NCBI GenBank assembly: GCA_019114445.1
Contig: DXFL01000014.1
Coordinates: 1 to 64,000 of the forward strand
Direction: 5' to 3'
DNA length: 64,000 bases
Source: Candidatus Barnesiella excrementigallinarum
GTDB taxonomy: Bacteria; Bacteroidota; Bacteroidia; Bacteroidales; Barnesiellaceae
Below the pieces are notes generated by a model. The model was not told where the DNA came from. It did not search any database and saw only the letters and a program-made list of their open reading frames with translations. The translations under genes and the position numbers were made by a program. This document shows positions 18,401-25,708 of this stretch, one piece after another. Within the stretch, counting starts at the first letter, position 1. The number at the start of each line of letters is the position of its first letter.

Positions 18401-18449
18401 TTATGCTTGGGGCTTCAATATGTTCCTCAACGTAGGTTTCAAATTTTAA
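15435..18449 (+). CDS. TonB-dependent outer-membrane receptor with N-terminal carboxypeptidase-regulatory-like domain
   Basis: The 1004-aa protein has a signal peptide (MNRKLWLLMALLLLVPAWVQA). A CarboxypepD_reg-like beta sandwich follows (about 24-98: TVRGVVVDYETNKPVANVKV), then a plug (about 110-230) containing RFNVRGYEQRESSTYINGINFND. The rest is a 22-strand-type barrel ending in WGFNMFLNVGFKF with the usual terminal Phe. It imports a ligand through the outer membrane using TonB energy. Its two downstream genes encode DUF5689 and OB-fold-like lipoproteins rather than a SusD, so it is not a standard glycan PUL. A divergent secreted EEP protein lies upstream, making a phosphate- or nucleotide-type nutrient plausible (inference). 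Confidence 0.92.
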   Translation: MNRKLWLLMALLLLVPAWVQAATVRGVVVDYETNKPVANVKVAIRKVSAVTDFDGKFELKKVKEGAVVVVFTAADYKAYSVDYVVGEGTNTLDVSLMPKKATNLLNQQALEDNIFELDESMFDDEGSAASQSASYLSGAADDVYLQAASYSYSPMRFNVRGYEQRESSTYINGINFNDLERGRFNYSSLGGLNNAMRNKDAVNGSEMPGYAYGALGGTTNINTRATSYAAGTNVNAAYTNRAYKLRGQAIHSTGIMDNGWAFTGSVVYRWADEGRTEGTFYNSFGYFLAAEKVLGDHRFALTTFGAPTKRAQSAAVSQEVYDYRGIYYNPYWGYQNGEKRNSRIVHSYDPTAIFNWDWKIDDHSNLSAGAGFHYSMYSNSAISFYNAPDPRPDYYRNLPSWQYYQLGVNGPDDTYNAYYGEVNKDLANQLADLWRAGDPNITQINWNAMYSANYTNNAINPNGSAKYILERRHNDLMEIPLNFLYTNQLNGKLKLTAGLEAKYAKGMHYKTVDDLLGGNQWIDIDQFAERDFTDNLDIIQNDIDNPNKAVHKGDVFGYNYNMHIINASVFAQNDWKLPLFDIYYAARLSYTSFQREGLMRNGRAEVIGVQSKGFGKMLYFVDPSVKAGIVYKIDGRNRLSFNALAETRAPLAGYSYVAPRIKDTHIRGLKSEKVFSGDLTYQLNTPIVKGRVTAFFTEFRDGVESSGYYHDEFRTYVNHTLSGVNKRHMGVEAGVSVKLNSSFTLSAAGTYASYKYTNNCWGTMSAENGMNLFTEQLPEIVDGRAASTDFTERVYTEGLHVSNGPQLAASITLDYFHPKMWFADITLSYFDNNYLDFSPSRFTHMNMYGGRYPNEVGLEQYYNGYRIIGIDKNGQTKMVWGFDETSGKPVLLQNTSTNNGADIVKLYNQKEMIGSQEKLKGGFMLDASIGKLIYLNNRKQQLNINLSLNNILNNTDMITGGYQQGRVSRDNKSVTKDIQSVDKFPNKYYYAWGFNMFLNVGFKF

Positions 18450-18467
18450 TTAAACAATTCAAGCGAT

Positions 18468-19490
18468 ATGAAACAACTGAAATATATCGGAGCCGTACTG
18501 TTCGCCTTAGCGATGTTTACGGCGTGTGAGAAAGAGTTCGATGCCATACCCGAGGAGATTGCAACCGTTTCCGAGGGGAGTGCTGAGATGTGGGCTCAAA
18601 CGGCAACTATTAAAGACCTTATCGAGAGTTACGATACCAAAGAGGGGCTGTTTACGATCGACACAATCGATTCGGAAAACGATATTGTGGTGCATGGGCG
18701 CATTATTACCGACGACCGTGCCGGCAACGTGTATAAATACTTTATTATTCAAAGTCTCGAAGACGACCACACCTGCCTGAAAGTGTCGGTCGACGCCGGT
18801 AGTTTGTCGGGTATGTTGCCCATCGGGCAGGTCGTAGCCATTCGCTGCAACGGATTGGTATTGGGCCGTTATGCCGGTGCGGCTCAATTGGGCGTACGCG
18901 GATATCGTAACGACAACAAGATACGCGAAGAGCCGGGACGTATTCCCTATACGCTGGCTATGAAACATATCCAAAAGATTGGCAATCCCGATCCCGATAA
19001 AATCGTGGTGGAGGAGATGACTTTGAAACAGATTACCGAGTTGGATAAATATGGCTATTTCAAAATCGTGAAAATCAAGAATGCCTATTTTACCGGTAAG
19101 GATTCGGACGGTAAGGAACTCAACAGCGAAGTGCTTCCCTTCCCTTCCGACGGACAGGGAGTAACCTCCGCTTTGGCCAAATATGCCTTGAACCCCACCT
19201 TTGCTCCGTGTACCTATGATACTAACAAAAAATACAACGTTGGGTTCCCTCGTTCGCGTGAGATAGCCGACGGTAGCGGAAATACCACGATGGTGTGTAT
19301 CTCGACCAGCGAATATGCCCGTTTTGCCGACCGTCGTCTCCCCGTTTTCGGAGAGGATAACAAAGGTGATATTACCGCTATTGTAGGTTGGTTCCAAGAT
19401 AACGAGGCATATCCGGGAGATTTTCAGTTGACCATTCGTTCGCTCGATACTCCCTTTGCCGACCTCGAAGGATTTGAATTTCCCCAATAA
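18468..19490 (+). CDS. DUF5689 lipoprotein
   Basis: The 340-aa protein has a lipobox (ALAMFTAC) and belongs, by pattern, to DUF5689. That family consists of Bacteroidetes surface lipoproteins with an OB-like beta fold: TATIKDLIESYDT, VHGRIITDDRAGNVYKYFIIQ, GQVVAIRCNGLVLGRYAGAAQLG. Such genes regularly sit downstream of TonB receptors and are thought to work with them at the cell surface. Here the gene starts 18 bp after the receptor. Its ligand is unknown. Confidence 0.82.
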   Translation: MKQLKYIGAVLFALAMFTACEKEFDAIPEEIATVSEGSAEMWAQTATIKDLIESYDTKEGLFTIDTIDSENDIVVHGRIITDDRAGNVYKYFIIQSLEDDHTCLKVSVDAGSLSGMLPIGQVVAIRCNGLVLGRYAGAAQLGVRGYRNDNKIREEPGRIPYTLAMKHIQKIGNPDPDKIVVEEMTLKQITELDKYGYFKIVKIKNAYFTGKDSDGKELNSEVLPFPSDGQGVTSALAKYALNPTFAPCTYDTNKKYNVGFPRSREIADGSGNTTMVCISTSEYARFADRRLPVFGEDNKGDITAIVGWFQDNEAYPGDFQLTIRSLDTPFADLEGFEFPQ

Positions 19491-19527
19491 TCAGTAAAAA
19501 AAACTATAACCTCAAATAAATTTAAAT

Positions 19528-20700
19528 ATGAAAAAAATGAGAAAATTTGCATGGATTTTTATGGCAGCCATGACGGTTGCCGGCTTCTCGGCTTGTTCGA
19601 ATACCGAAGATGATCCTCTGCCCGGTTTGGGTGGTGGCGATGGTGATGGTGATACGGGATCGAGTGTAATGATTACCGATACTATTTATCAGTTTAATAA
19701 CATCGAGGCTGAATTTACCCCCATTAATGAGTTGTGCCCGGGTTGGACACACGAAATCATTTCGCCGGCCGATGATGATCGCACTTGGCAAAGCAAAACC
19801 TTTACCAGTAGCTCGACAGGTATAAAAGAAAAATATATTTACGCTACTGCTCACGACAGTAAGGACGGTAATGCCGGTAAGACGTACGAATGGTGGATGA
19901 TTACTCCTGCCTTGAATGTAAAAGATGCTCCCAAGAAAGTATTTTCGTTTTATAGTGAGTTTGCTTACTGGAATACCACTACTTCGCTCGAAGTATATGT
20001 ACTTAATGAGCCTAAATCGACAGCTTCAAGCAAAGAGAAATTGAATGTAGTTTTAGCAACACCGGACAATAGCCCTGCTCCTAATGAAATTTTCAAAGGT
20101 TGGGTAGCTTCGGGTGACATTAGCCTCGAAGGTAAAGGTGATGTGGTTTATGTTGCTTTCCGTTACCAAGCACAAGGTGGTAAATCTAATTCAACCACTT
20201 ATTGTATCGACGACTTCGCTTTTGGCCGTTCGCAAGTTGAACACTATATGGGTGAATCCGGTGGTACCGATACCCCCGATACTCCCGGTACCGATGTAGA
20301 TTGGTCAACGGCTTTGAGCGTTGCCGATGCTTTGGCGCAATCGACAGGTGTAGCAAGTGTGAAAGGTTATATTGTAGGTACTTTGAAGGCTCCGAATGCT
20401 GGAGGAGGAACAAATTTCGATTCATTTGGAAGTGCTCAGGCTTCGGGTAGTGTAGAGTGGAATGGTGCAACTGAATTTACAGGATACAATGTGGTATTTA
20501 TTGCTGATGATGCCAATGAAACAGATGGCTCTAAATGTCTGCTTGTAAGAATTGGTGATATTACAGAGTTTAAAGACGCTGTCAAACTGGAAGGGCATCC
20601 TGAAAGAATAGGTACGTTTATTTATGCACAAGGAAATAGAACAGGAGTTTATGGCCTTCCTGGCTTGCGCGATTTAACCGCTTACAAAATAGGCGAATAA
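19528..20700 (+). CDS. Lipoprotein with choice-of-anchor-J-like and DUF6359-like (OB-fold) domains
   Basis: The 390-aa protein has a lipobox (VAGFSAC) and then a Gly/Asp-rich linker (GLGGGDGDGDTG). A jelly-roll 'choice-of-anchor J' region follows at about 60-235 (WMITPALNVKD, CIDDFAFGR). After a Thr/Pro/Asp linker comes an OB-like DUF6359-type domain at about 255-390 (VASVKGYIVGTLKAPNAGGG, LLVRIGD, LPGLRDLTAYKIG). It is third in the receptor operon, 37 bp after the DUF5689 gene, and a strong terminator follows. It is probably surface-exposed and binds the receptor's ligand or polymer. Domain names are from recalled patterns. Confidence 0.72.
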   Translation: MKKMRKFAWIFMAAMTVAGFSACSNTEDDPLPGLGGGDGDGDTGSSVMITDTIYQFNNIEAEFTPINELCPGWTHEIISPADDDRTWQSKTFTSSSTGIKEKYIYATAHDSKDGNAGKTYEWWMITPALNVKDAPKKVFSFYSEFAYWNTTTSLEVYVLNEPKSTASSKEKLNVVLATPDNSPAPNEIFKGWVASGDISLEGKGDVVYVAFRYQAQGGKSNSTTYCIDDFAFGRSQVEHYMGESGGTDTPDTPGTDVDWSTALSVADALAQSTGVASVKGYIVGTLKAPNAGGGTNFDSFGSAQASGSVEWNGATEFTGYNVVFIADDANETDGSKCLLVRIGDITEFKDAVKLEGHPERIGTFIYAQGNRTGVYGLPGLRDLTAYKIGE

Positions 20701-20726
20701 TCAAAATAGATTATAAATGTATGAAG

Positions 20727-20755
20727 AGAGCCACCAAACAGGTGGCTCTTTTTTT
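20727..20755 (+). terminator. Terminator of the TonB-receptor operon
   Basis: AGAGCCACC/GGTGGCTCT perfect 9-bp stem, AAACA loop, followed by T6. Confidence 0.92.
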
Positions 20756-20756
20756 G

Positions 20757-20925
20757 TAGTGTCACCCCACACTCGCTGCGGGGTCCAGTCAAGGGCGATT
20801 TGGAGGTCTTCTCTTTTATGGGCATTCCCTCTCCGAGGCTTTATGGATTCCGCGTCGCCGCGCGGAATGACCGGGACGGCGAGGCGGCAGGGTGAGAGCG
20901 CCACCCGGTAGAAACCGGGCAAGGT
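20757..20925. repeat. GC-rich intergenic segment with two hairpins, probable interspersed repeat
   Basis: This segment is far more GC-rich than the AT-rich spacers around it. It contains ATTCCGCG/CGCGGAAT and CCCGGT-AGAA-ACCGGG (20904-20919). No reading frame looks like a gene. Segments of this kind are often dispersed non-coding repeats, but no second copy was noticed in this window. Confidence 0.45.
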
Positions 20926-21052
20926 GAAAGTTAATCGGTGCTTTTGGGTGGAAAAATGAAATAAAATACATTCGAAATGGTATATTTAATTAAAAAATTA
21001 TCATATTTGTATAGATTTTTGAAAACATCTATCGGGAGAACGAGCGCTACCC

Positions 21053-21083
21053 TTGCCTCTGCATGGGGTTTGTGCTATCTTTG
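21053..21083 (+). promoter_or_regulatory. Promoter of nfnAB
   Basis: TTG (21053-21055), 20 bp, TATCTTTG (21076-21083). The stretch TTGCCTCTGCA...GCTATCTTTG resembles the repeat promoters upstream of ruvA. Confidence 0.75.
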
Positions 21084-21124
21084 CAGGTAGTTTGAATGTG
21101 AAATAGCGATTATAAAGATATATC

Positions 21125-21916
21125 ATGAATAAGATTGTAGCGAAAGAACACTTTTCGGAGAAAGTGGTGAAGTTTGTGGTAGAGGCTCCCCTCATTGCCC
21201 GGGCTCGCAAGGCAGGTCATTTTGTAATTGTGCGGGTAGGCGAGAAGGGCGAGCGCATTCCCCTCACGATAGCCGCGGCCGATGTCGAGGCCGGAACAAT
21301 TACTTTGGTGGTGCAAGCGGTGGGCAAATCGTCGTCCAAGTTGTGCGCCCTCAATCCCGGCGACTACATTACCGATGTGGTAGGCCCGTTGGGCAAAGCG
21401 ACCCATATCGAGCATTTCGGCACGGTGGTGTGCTGTGGCGGCGGTGTGGGGTGTGCCCCGCTGTTGCCTATCGTAGCGGCTATGAAGGCGGCCGGCAACC
21501 GGGTAATTACCGTGCTGGCAGCCCGTACCAAAGAGTTGATTATTCTCGAAGAGCAGATGCGCGAGCACTCCGACGAGGTCATTATCATGACCGACGACGG
21601 TTCGTATGGCAACAAGGGTTTGGTGACACAAGGCGTGGAGTCGGTTATCAATCGTGAGAAAGTCGACTTGTGTGTAACCATAGGCCCGGCGGTGATGATG
21701 AAATTCGTCTCGCTGTTGACCCAAAAATACAATATCCCCACGGTGGCTTCGCTCAATACGATTATGGTCGATGGTACCGGTATGTGCGGTGCCTGCCGTA
21801 TTACGGTGGGGGGAAAGACCCGATTCGTGTGCATCGACGGGCCGGAGTTCGACGCCCATCAAGTCGATTTCGACGAGATGCTCATGCGGCTGTCGTCGTA
21901 TAAAGATGTGGAATAA
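21125..21916 (+). CDS. nfnA: NfnA-type ferredoxin-NADP+ oxidoreductase alpha subunit (PyrK/SudB-like flavoprotein)
   Basis: The 263-aa protein has an FAD-binding beta barrel (about 1-98, RIPLTIAAAD), an NAD(P)-binding Rossmann domain (VVCCGGGVGCAPLLP) and a C-terminal [2Fe-2S] cluster motif (DGTGMCGACRITVGG ... FVCIDGPEF). This order is that of PyrK and of the small subunit of NfnAB, which couples NADH, NADPH and ferredoxin by electron bifurcation. The partner subunit gene follows 24 bp later. Annotation as sulfide dehydrogenase subunit or dihydroorotate dehydrogenase electron-transfer subunit is possible, but the pairing with a GltD-like protein favours Nfn. Confidence 0.85.
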   Translation: MNKIVAKEHFSEKVVKFVVEAPLIARARKAGHFVIVRVGEKGERIPLTIAAADVEAGTITLVVQAVGKSSSKLCALNPGDYITDVVGPLGKATHIEHFGTVVCCGGGVGCAPLLPIVAAMKAAGNRVITVLAARTKELIILEEQMREHSDEVIIMTDDGSYGNKGLVTQGVESVINREKVDLCVTIGPAVMMKFVSLLTQKYNIPTVASLNTIMVDGTGMCGACRITVGGKTRFVCIDGPEFDAHQVDFDEMLMRLSSYKDVE

Positions 21917-21940
21917 AAAGGAAGAGGAGTTGTTAGACGT

Positions 21941-23413
21941 ATGAATAAGGAAGTGTTATCGGCCCAGCGTGCCGAACAGTGGCGGGAAGAGCTGCGAAAA
22001 AGTAAAAAAGCGAAGGAGCGTACCGATATACCCCGGGTGAAGATGACCGAACTCGACCCGGCTTACCGGGTAACCAACAAAGAGGAGGTGAATTGCGGTC
22101 TTACCCGCAAGCAGGCTGTTTTGGAGGCAACCCGCTGCCTCGATTGCGTGGAACCCCTTTGTATGACGGGTTGTCCGGTGGAGATCAATATCCCCAAATT
22201 TATCAAGAATATAGAGCGGGGCGATTTTCTTGCGGCGGCGCGCACGTTGAAGGAGACGAGCGCCCTGCCGGCTGTGTGCGGACGGGTATGCCCGCAGGAG
22301 CGCCAGTGCGAATCGAAGTGCTTTTATTTGCAAAAGTTGAAAAAAGAGCCCATTGCCATAGGCTATTTGGAGCGTTTTGCGGCCGACTATGAGCAAGCGT
22401 CGGGCGAGGTGGCTTTGCCCGATATGGAGCCCGATAACGGAATGAAGATAGCCGTAGTAGGTTCGGGGCCGTGCGGATTGTCGTTTGCCGGGGACATGGC
22501 TAAGCGAGGCTATCGCGTTACGGTATTCGAGGCGTTGCACGAGATTGGAGGGGTGTTGAAATACGGAATCCCGGAGTTTCGGTTGCCCAACCGTATTGTC
22601 GATGTCGAGATCGAAAGCCTTCGCCGTATGGGGGTAGAGTTTGTGAGCGATTGTATCGTGGGCAAGACCCTCTCGTACGACGATTTGCACGAAATGGGTT
22701 TCAAGGGCATTATGGTGGCCAGTGGCGCCGGATTGCCTCGGTTTATGAATATTCCGGGCGAAAATCTCAACGGAGTGATGTCGAGTAACGAATACCTCAC
22801 GCGGGTAAATTTGATGGATGCCGCCAATCCCGAGAGCGATACGCCGGTGTACAAAGGACATCGGGTAGCTGTAATTGGCGGAGGTAATACGGCGATGGAC
22901 TCGGTGCGTACGGCTCGCCGGTTGGGTGCCGAGCGGGCGATGATCGTCTATCGTCGTTCCGAGGAGGAGATGCCTGCCCGTAAGGAGGAGATACACCATG
23001 CCAAGCAGGAGGGTGTAGAGTTTCTTACCCTGCATAATCCCATCGAGTATATCGGTAATGAGCGGGGACGTGTGTGTGCCATGAAGCTCCAAAAAATGGA
23101 GTTGGGCGAGCCCGATGCTTCGGGTCGCCGTTCGCCGGTGCCTATTCCCGGAGCCATCGAGACTGTCGAAATCGACGAGGTGATTGTAAGTGTGGGCGTA
23201 TCGCCCAACCCATTGGTGCCCAATGCGATTGATGGGCTCGAAGTGACGCCGAAAGGAACAATCGTGGTTAATGCCGATACGTTGCAGTCGTCTATTGCCG
23301 ATATTTATGCCGGAGGCGACATTGTGCGCGGGGGTGCGACCGTGATTTTGGCTATGGGCGATGGCCGTCGTGCGGCTGCGGCTATGCACGAGGCGTTGCA
23401 AGCTGTCCGATAG
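21941..23413 (+). CDS. nfnB: NfnB-type NADPH oxidoreductase subunit (GltD-like)
   Basis: The 490-aa protein has an N-terminal region with two cysteine clusters for iron-sulfur centres (RCLDCVEPLCMTGCPVE and VCGRVCPQERQCESKC). An FAD-binding VVGSGPCGLSFAG motif follows near residue 170, then a NADP-binding VIGGGNTAMDSVRTA motif, and the terminal IYAGGDIVRGGATVILAMGDG of GltD-type proteins. It is often labelled glutamate synthase small subunit. Next to nfnA it most likely forms the NADH-dependent reduced ferredoxin:NADP+ oxidoreductase of anaerobes. A symmetric terminator follows. Confidence 0.88.
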   Translation: MNKEVLSAQRAEQWREELRKSKKAKERTDIPRVKMTELDPAYRVTNKEEVNCGLTRKQAVLEATRCLDCVEPLCMTGCPVEINIPKFIKNIERGDFLAAARTLKETSALPAVCGRVCPQERQCESKCFYLQKLKKEPIAIGYLERFAADYEQASGEVALPDMEPDNGMKIAVVGSGPCGLSFAGDMAKRGYRVTVFEALHEIGGVLKYGIPEFRLPNRIVDVEIESLRRMGVEFVSDCIVGKTLSYDDLHEMGFKGIMVASGAGLPRFMNIPGENLNGVMSSNEYLTRVNLMDAANPESDTPVYKGHRVAVIGGGNTAMDSVRTARRLGAERAMIVYRRSEEEMPARKEEIHHAKQEGVEFLTLHNPIEYIGNERGRVCAMKLQKMELGEPDASGRRSPVPIPGAIETVEIDEVIVSVGVSPNPLVPNAIDGLEVTPKGTIVVNADTLQSSIADIYAGGDIVRGGATVILAMGDGRRAAAAMHEALQAVR

Positions 23414-23435
23414 GATAATATTTATATAGATACAA

Positions 23436-23467
23436 ACGGGGGTTGCTTTTACGAAAGCAACCCCCGT
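23436..23467. terminator. Bidirectional terminator between nfnB and the ROK gene
   Basis: ACGGGGGTTGCTTT/AAAGCAACCCCCGT perfect 14-bp stem with a TACG loop. Confidence 0.85.
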
Positions 23468-23489
23468 TGTTTATGAGGCATATTGGTTG

Positions 23490-24449
23490 TTAGTTCGATT
23501 CCCAACCCAGTGCGCTGGCGCCGAGTACGGCCGCATCGCTCTCTTTCAATTCCGAAAGGACGATTTTGACTTTTCCTTTATAGATAGGAAGCAGATTTTT
23601 TTCCATGGCTTCGCGGATAGGACGCATGATCAATTCGCCCGATTTGGCCAAACCACCGAAGAGGACAATAAGGCGGGGGCTCGAAAATGCAACGAAATCG
23701 GCAAATGCTTCGCCCAAGATTGTCCCGGTGTATTCGAAAATCTCCTGCGACAGTTTGTCGCCCGAAACAGCAGCGTCGTATACATCTTTCGATGTGATTT
23801 CCTGAATAGGCAAATGCCGCAGCGTAGACTCATCGTTACGCACTTCGAGGAATTCGCGAGCCGTGCGGGCTACACCCGTAGCCGAAGCGTAGGCTTCGAG
23901 ACAGCCGGTGCGACCGCAACCGCACAAACGGCCGTTGCCGCGACGGACGATCACATGACCCAATTCTCCGGCAAAACCGTCGTGGCCGTAAACCATCTGT
24001 CCGTTGATGACGATACCGCTACCTACGCCTGTACCCAACGTAATCATGATAAAATCTTTTACACCGCGAGCGGCGCCGTAGGTCATTTCGCCGATAGCCG
24101 CAGCGTTGGCGTCGTTGGTGATGGTTACGGGGATATTGAATTTGTCGCGGATCATTTGAGCCAAAGGAATTACCCCTTTCCACGGAAGGTTGGGCGCAAA
24201 CTCGATGTTTCCCGTAAAATAGTTTCCGTTGGGAGCACCTATGCCTATTCCGGCAATTTGGTCGGTCACGTTTTCCTGTGCCAAAAGGCGCGACAGTTCT
24301 TCGTGCAGAGCGTTTACATAGTCTGTAATTTCGGTATATTTTTGAGTCTTAATAGAGCCTGTGGCTAAAATGGAACCGCGGGCATCGACAATCCCGAATA
24401 CTGTATTGGTACCGCCAATATCGATACCTACAACATATGGTTTACTCAT
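23490..24449 (-). CDS. ROK-family sugar kinase (probable glucokinase)
   Basis: The 319-aa protein has the ATP-binding DIGGTNT near residue 10, NDANAAAIGE at about 112-121, GTGVGSG at about 139-145, and GELGH at 161-165. It also has the ROK zinc site: His165 with Cys176, Cys178 and Cys183 in CGCGRTGCLE. There is no N-terminal helix-turn-helix, so it is an enzyme rather than a NagC-type repressor. It probably phosphorylates glucose or a related hexose at carbon 6. A -7 box (TATATTTG, 24495-24502) lies 46 bp upstream. Confidence 0.88.
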   Translation of the reverse strand: MSKPYVVGIDIGGTNTVFGIVDARGSILATGSIKTQKYTEITDYVNALHEELSRLLAQENVTDQIAGIGIGAPNGNYFTGNIEFAPNLPWKGVIPLAQMIRDKFNIPVTITNDANAAAIGEMTYGAARGVKDFIMITLGTGVGSGIVINGQMVYGHDGFAGELGHVIVRRGNGRLCGCGRTGCLEAYASATGVARTAREFLEVRNDESTLRHLPIQEITSKDVYDAAVSGDKLSQEIFEYTGTILGEAFADFVAFSSPRLIVLFGGLAKSGELIMRPIREAMEKNLLPIYKGKVKIVLSELKESDAAVLGASALGWESN

Positions 24450-24494
24450 GGCTTTGTGTTTATATGAAAAATTATTATTTAGTTAATCACGATA

Positions 24495-24502
24495 CAAATA
24501 TA
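24495..24502 (-). promoter_or_regulatory. -7 box of the ROK kinase gene
   Basis: TATATTTG on the minus strand. The only TTG upstream lies 17 bp away, shorter than usual. It is in the 327-bp divergent spacer with fabI, which otherwise holds only the fabI promoter. Confidence 0.5.
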
Positions 24503-24684
24503 ACGATAAATTTTCGATACAACCGGCATATTTTCTTCTAAAAGTAATAAAGAAATGAAATCTATTTTCAATATGGAACCTGATTGTTGGTAAAACGGGC
24601 CGGTAGTGATGTGCCGAAACTTTTATAGAGGCGTTTAGAAATTTAGAAATTGCAATGTCGAGTTTTCAAAATGGAGGATTTTTG

Positions 24685-24715
24685 TTTTGCAATTAAAAAA
24701 AAGTATCTATCTTTA
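24685..24715 (+). promoter_or_regulatory. Promoter of fabI
   Basis: TTTTG (24685-24689), 18 bp, TATCTTTA (24708-24715), one mismatch in the -7. A short GCCG-CAAAA-CGGC-type hairpin lies in the leader. Confidence 0.55.
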
Positions 24716-24776
24716 CAGCCGCAAAACGGCACAATCTTGTGTAAACTGTGCAAGAATGAGCCTAAAAATAAATAGT

Positions 24777-25634
24777 ATGAGTTATAACTTATTAAAAGGA
24801 AAAAGAGGTATTATTTTCGGTGCGTTGAACGATATGTCCATCGCTTGGAAAGTAGCCGAAAAAGCAGTAGAAGAGGGTGCAATCATTACACTTTCGAACA
24901 CCCCTATGGCGGTACGTATGGGCGAAGTGAATGCCTTAGGTGAAAAACTGAATGCCGAGATTATTCCCGCCGATGCTACCAGTGTAGAGGATTTGGAAAG
25001 AGTTTTTGCCCGTTCGATGGAAGTTTTGGGCGGTAAGATAGATTTCGTGTTGCACTCCATCGGTATGTCGCCGAATGTGCGGAAGAAACGTCCGTACGAC
25101 GATTTGGATTACGATATGCTTTCCAAAACGTTGGATATCTCGGCCGTATCGTTCCACAAGATGATACAGGTGGCCAAAAAGATGGATGCGATCAACGAAT
25201 ACGGTTCGATTGTGGCTCTCTCGTATGTTGCTGCCCAACGTACGTTGTTCGGATATAACGATATGGCCGATGCCAAAGCTTTGTTGGAGTCGATAGCCCG
25301 TAGCTTCGGCTACATCTATGGCCGCGAGAAAAATGTGCGTATCAATACCATTTCGCAGTCGCCTACGATGACGACCGCCGGTAGCGGTGTGAAAGGCATG
25401 GAGTCGTTGATGGACTTTGCCAACCGTATGTCGCCGCTGGGCAATGCCAATGCCGACGAGTGTGCCGATTACTGTATTGTGATGTTCTCCGATTTAACCC
25501 GCAAGGTAACTATGCAGAACCTCTATCACGACGGTGGTTTCTCGAGCATGGGTATGAGCTTGCGTGCCATGACCCAGTATAACAAGAGTTTCGACGAGTA
25601 TCGGAATGAAAAAGGCGAAATTTGCTACGGATAA
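24777..25634 (+). CDS. fabI: Enoyl-[acyl-carrier-protein] reductase [NADH]
   Basis: The 285-aa protein reduces trans-2-enoyl-ACP in the last step of the fatty-acid elongation cycle. It has an SDR fold with the FabI-type GIIFGALNDMSIAW nucleotide motif (11-24). The catalytic pair Tyr160/Lys167 lies in YNDMADAK, and SQSPTMTTAGSG forms the substrate-binding loop. The length is a little above E. coli FabI, as usual in Bacteroidetes. In-frame ATGs exist at 24687 and 24756, but 24777 (MSYNLLKGKRG) gives the family's normal N-terminus. Confidence 0.94.
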   Translation: MSYNLLKGKRGIIFGALNDMSIAWKVAEKAVEEGAIITLSNTPMAVRMGEVNALGEKLNAEIIPADATSVEDLERVFARSMEVLGGKIDFVLHSIGMSPNVRKKRPYDDLDYDMLSKTLDISAVSFHKMIQVAKKMDAINEYGSIVALSYVAAQRTLFGYNDMADAKALLESIARSFGYIYGREKNVRINTISQSPTMTTAGSGVKGMESLMDFANRMSPLGNANADECADYCIVMFSDLTRKVTMQNLYHDGGFSSMGMSLRAMTQYNKSFDEYRNEKGEICYG

Positions 25635-25660
25635 AATATGGTAAATTTGGTTTAGATAAT

Positions 25661-25708
25661 GATTGGCCCCGCCTGATTCGATGGACAGACGGGGCCAAAT
25701 CTTTTTTT
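25661..25708 (+). terminator. Terminator after fabI (touching the end of the convergent phage-like gene)
   Basis: ATTGGCCCCG/CGGGGCCAA stem followed by TCTTTTTTT. The stop codon of the minus-strand gene lies in the T tract. Confidence 0.8.
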
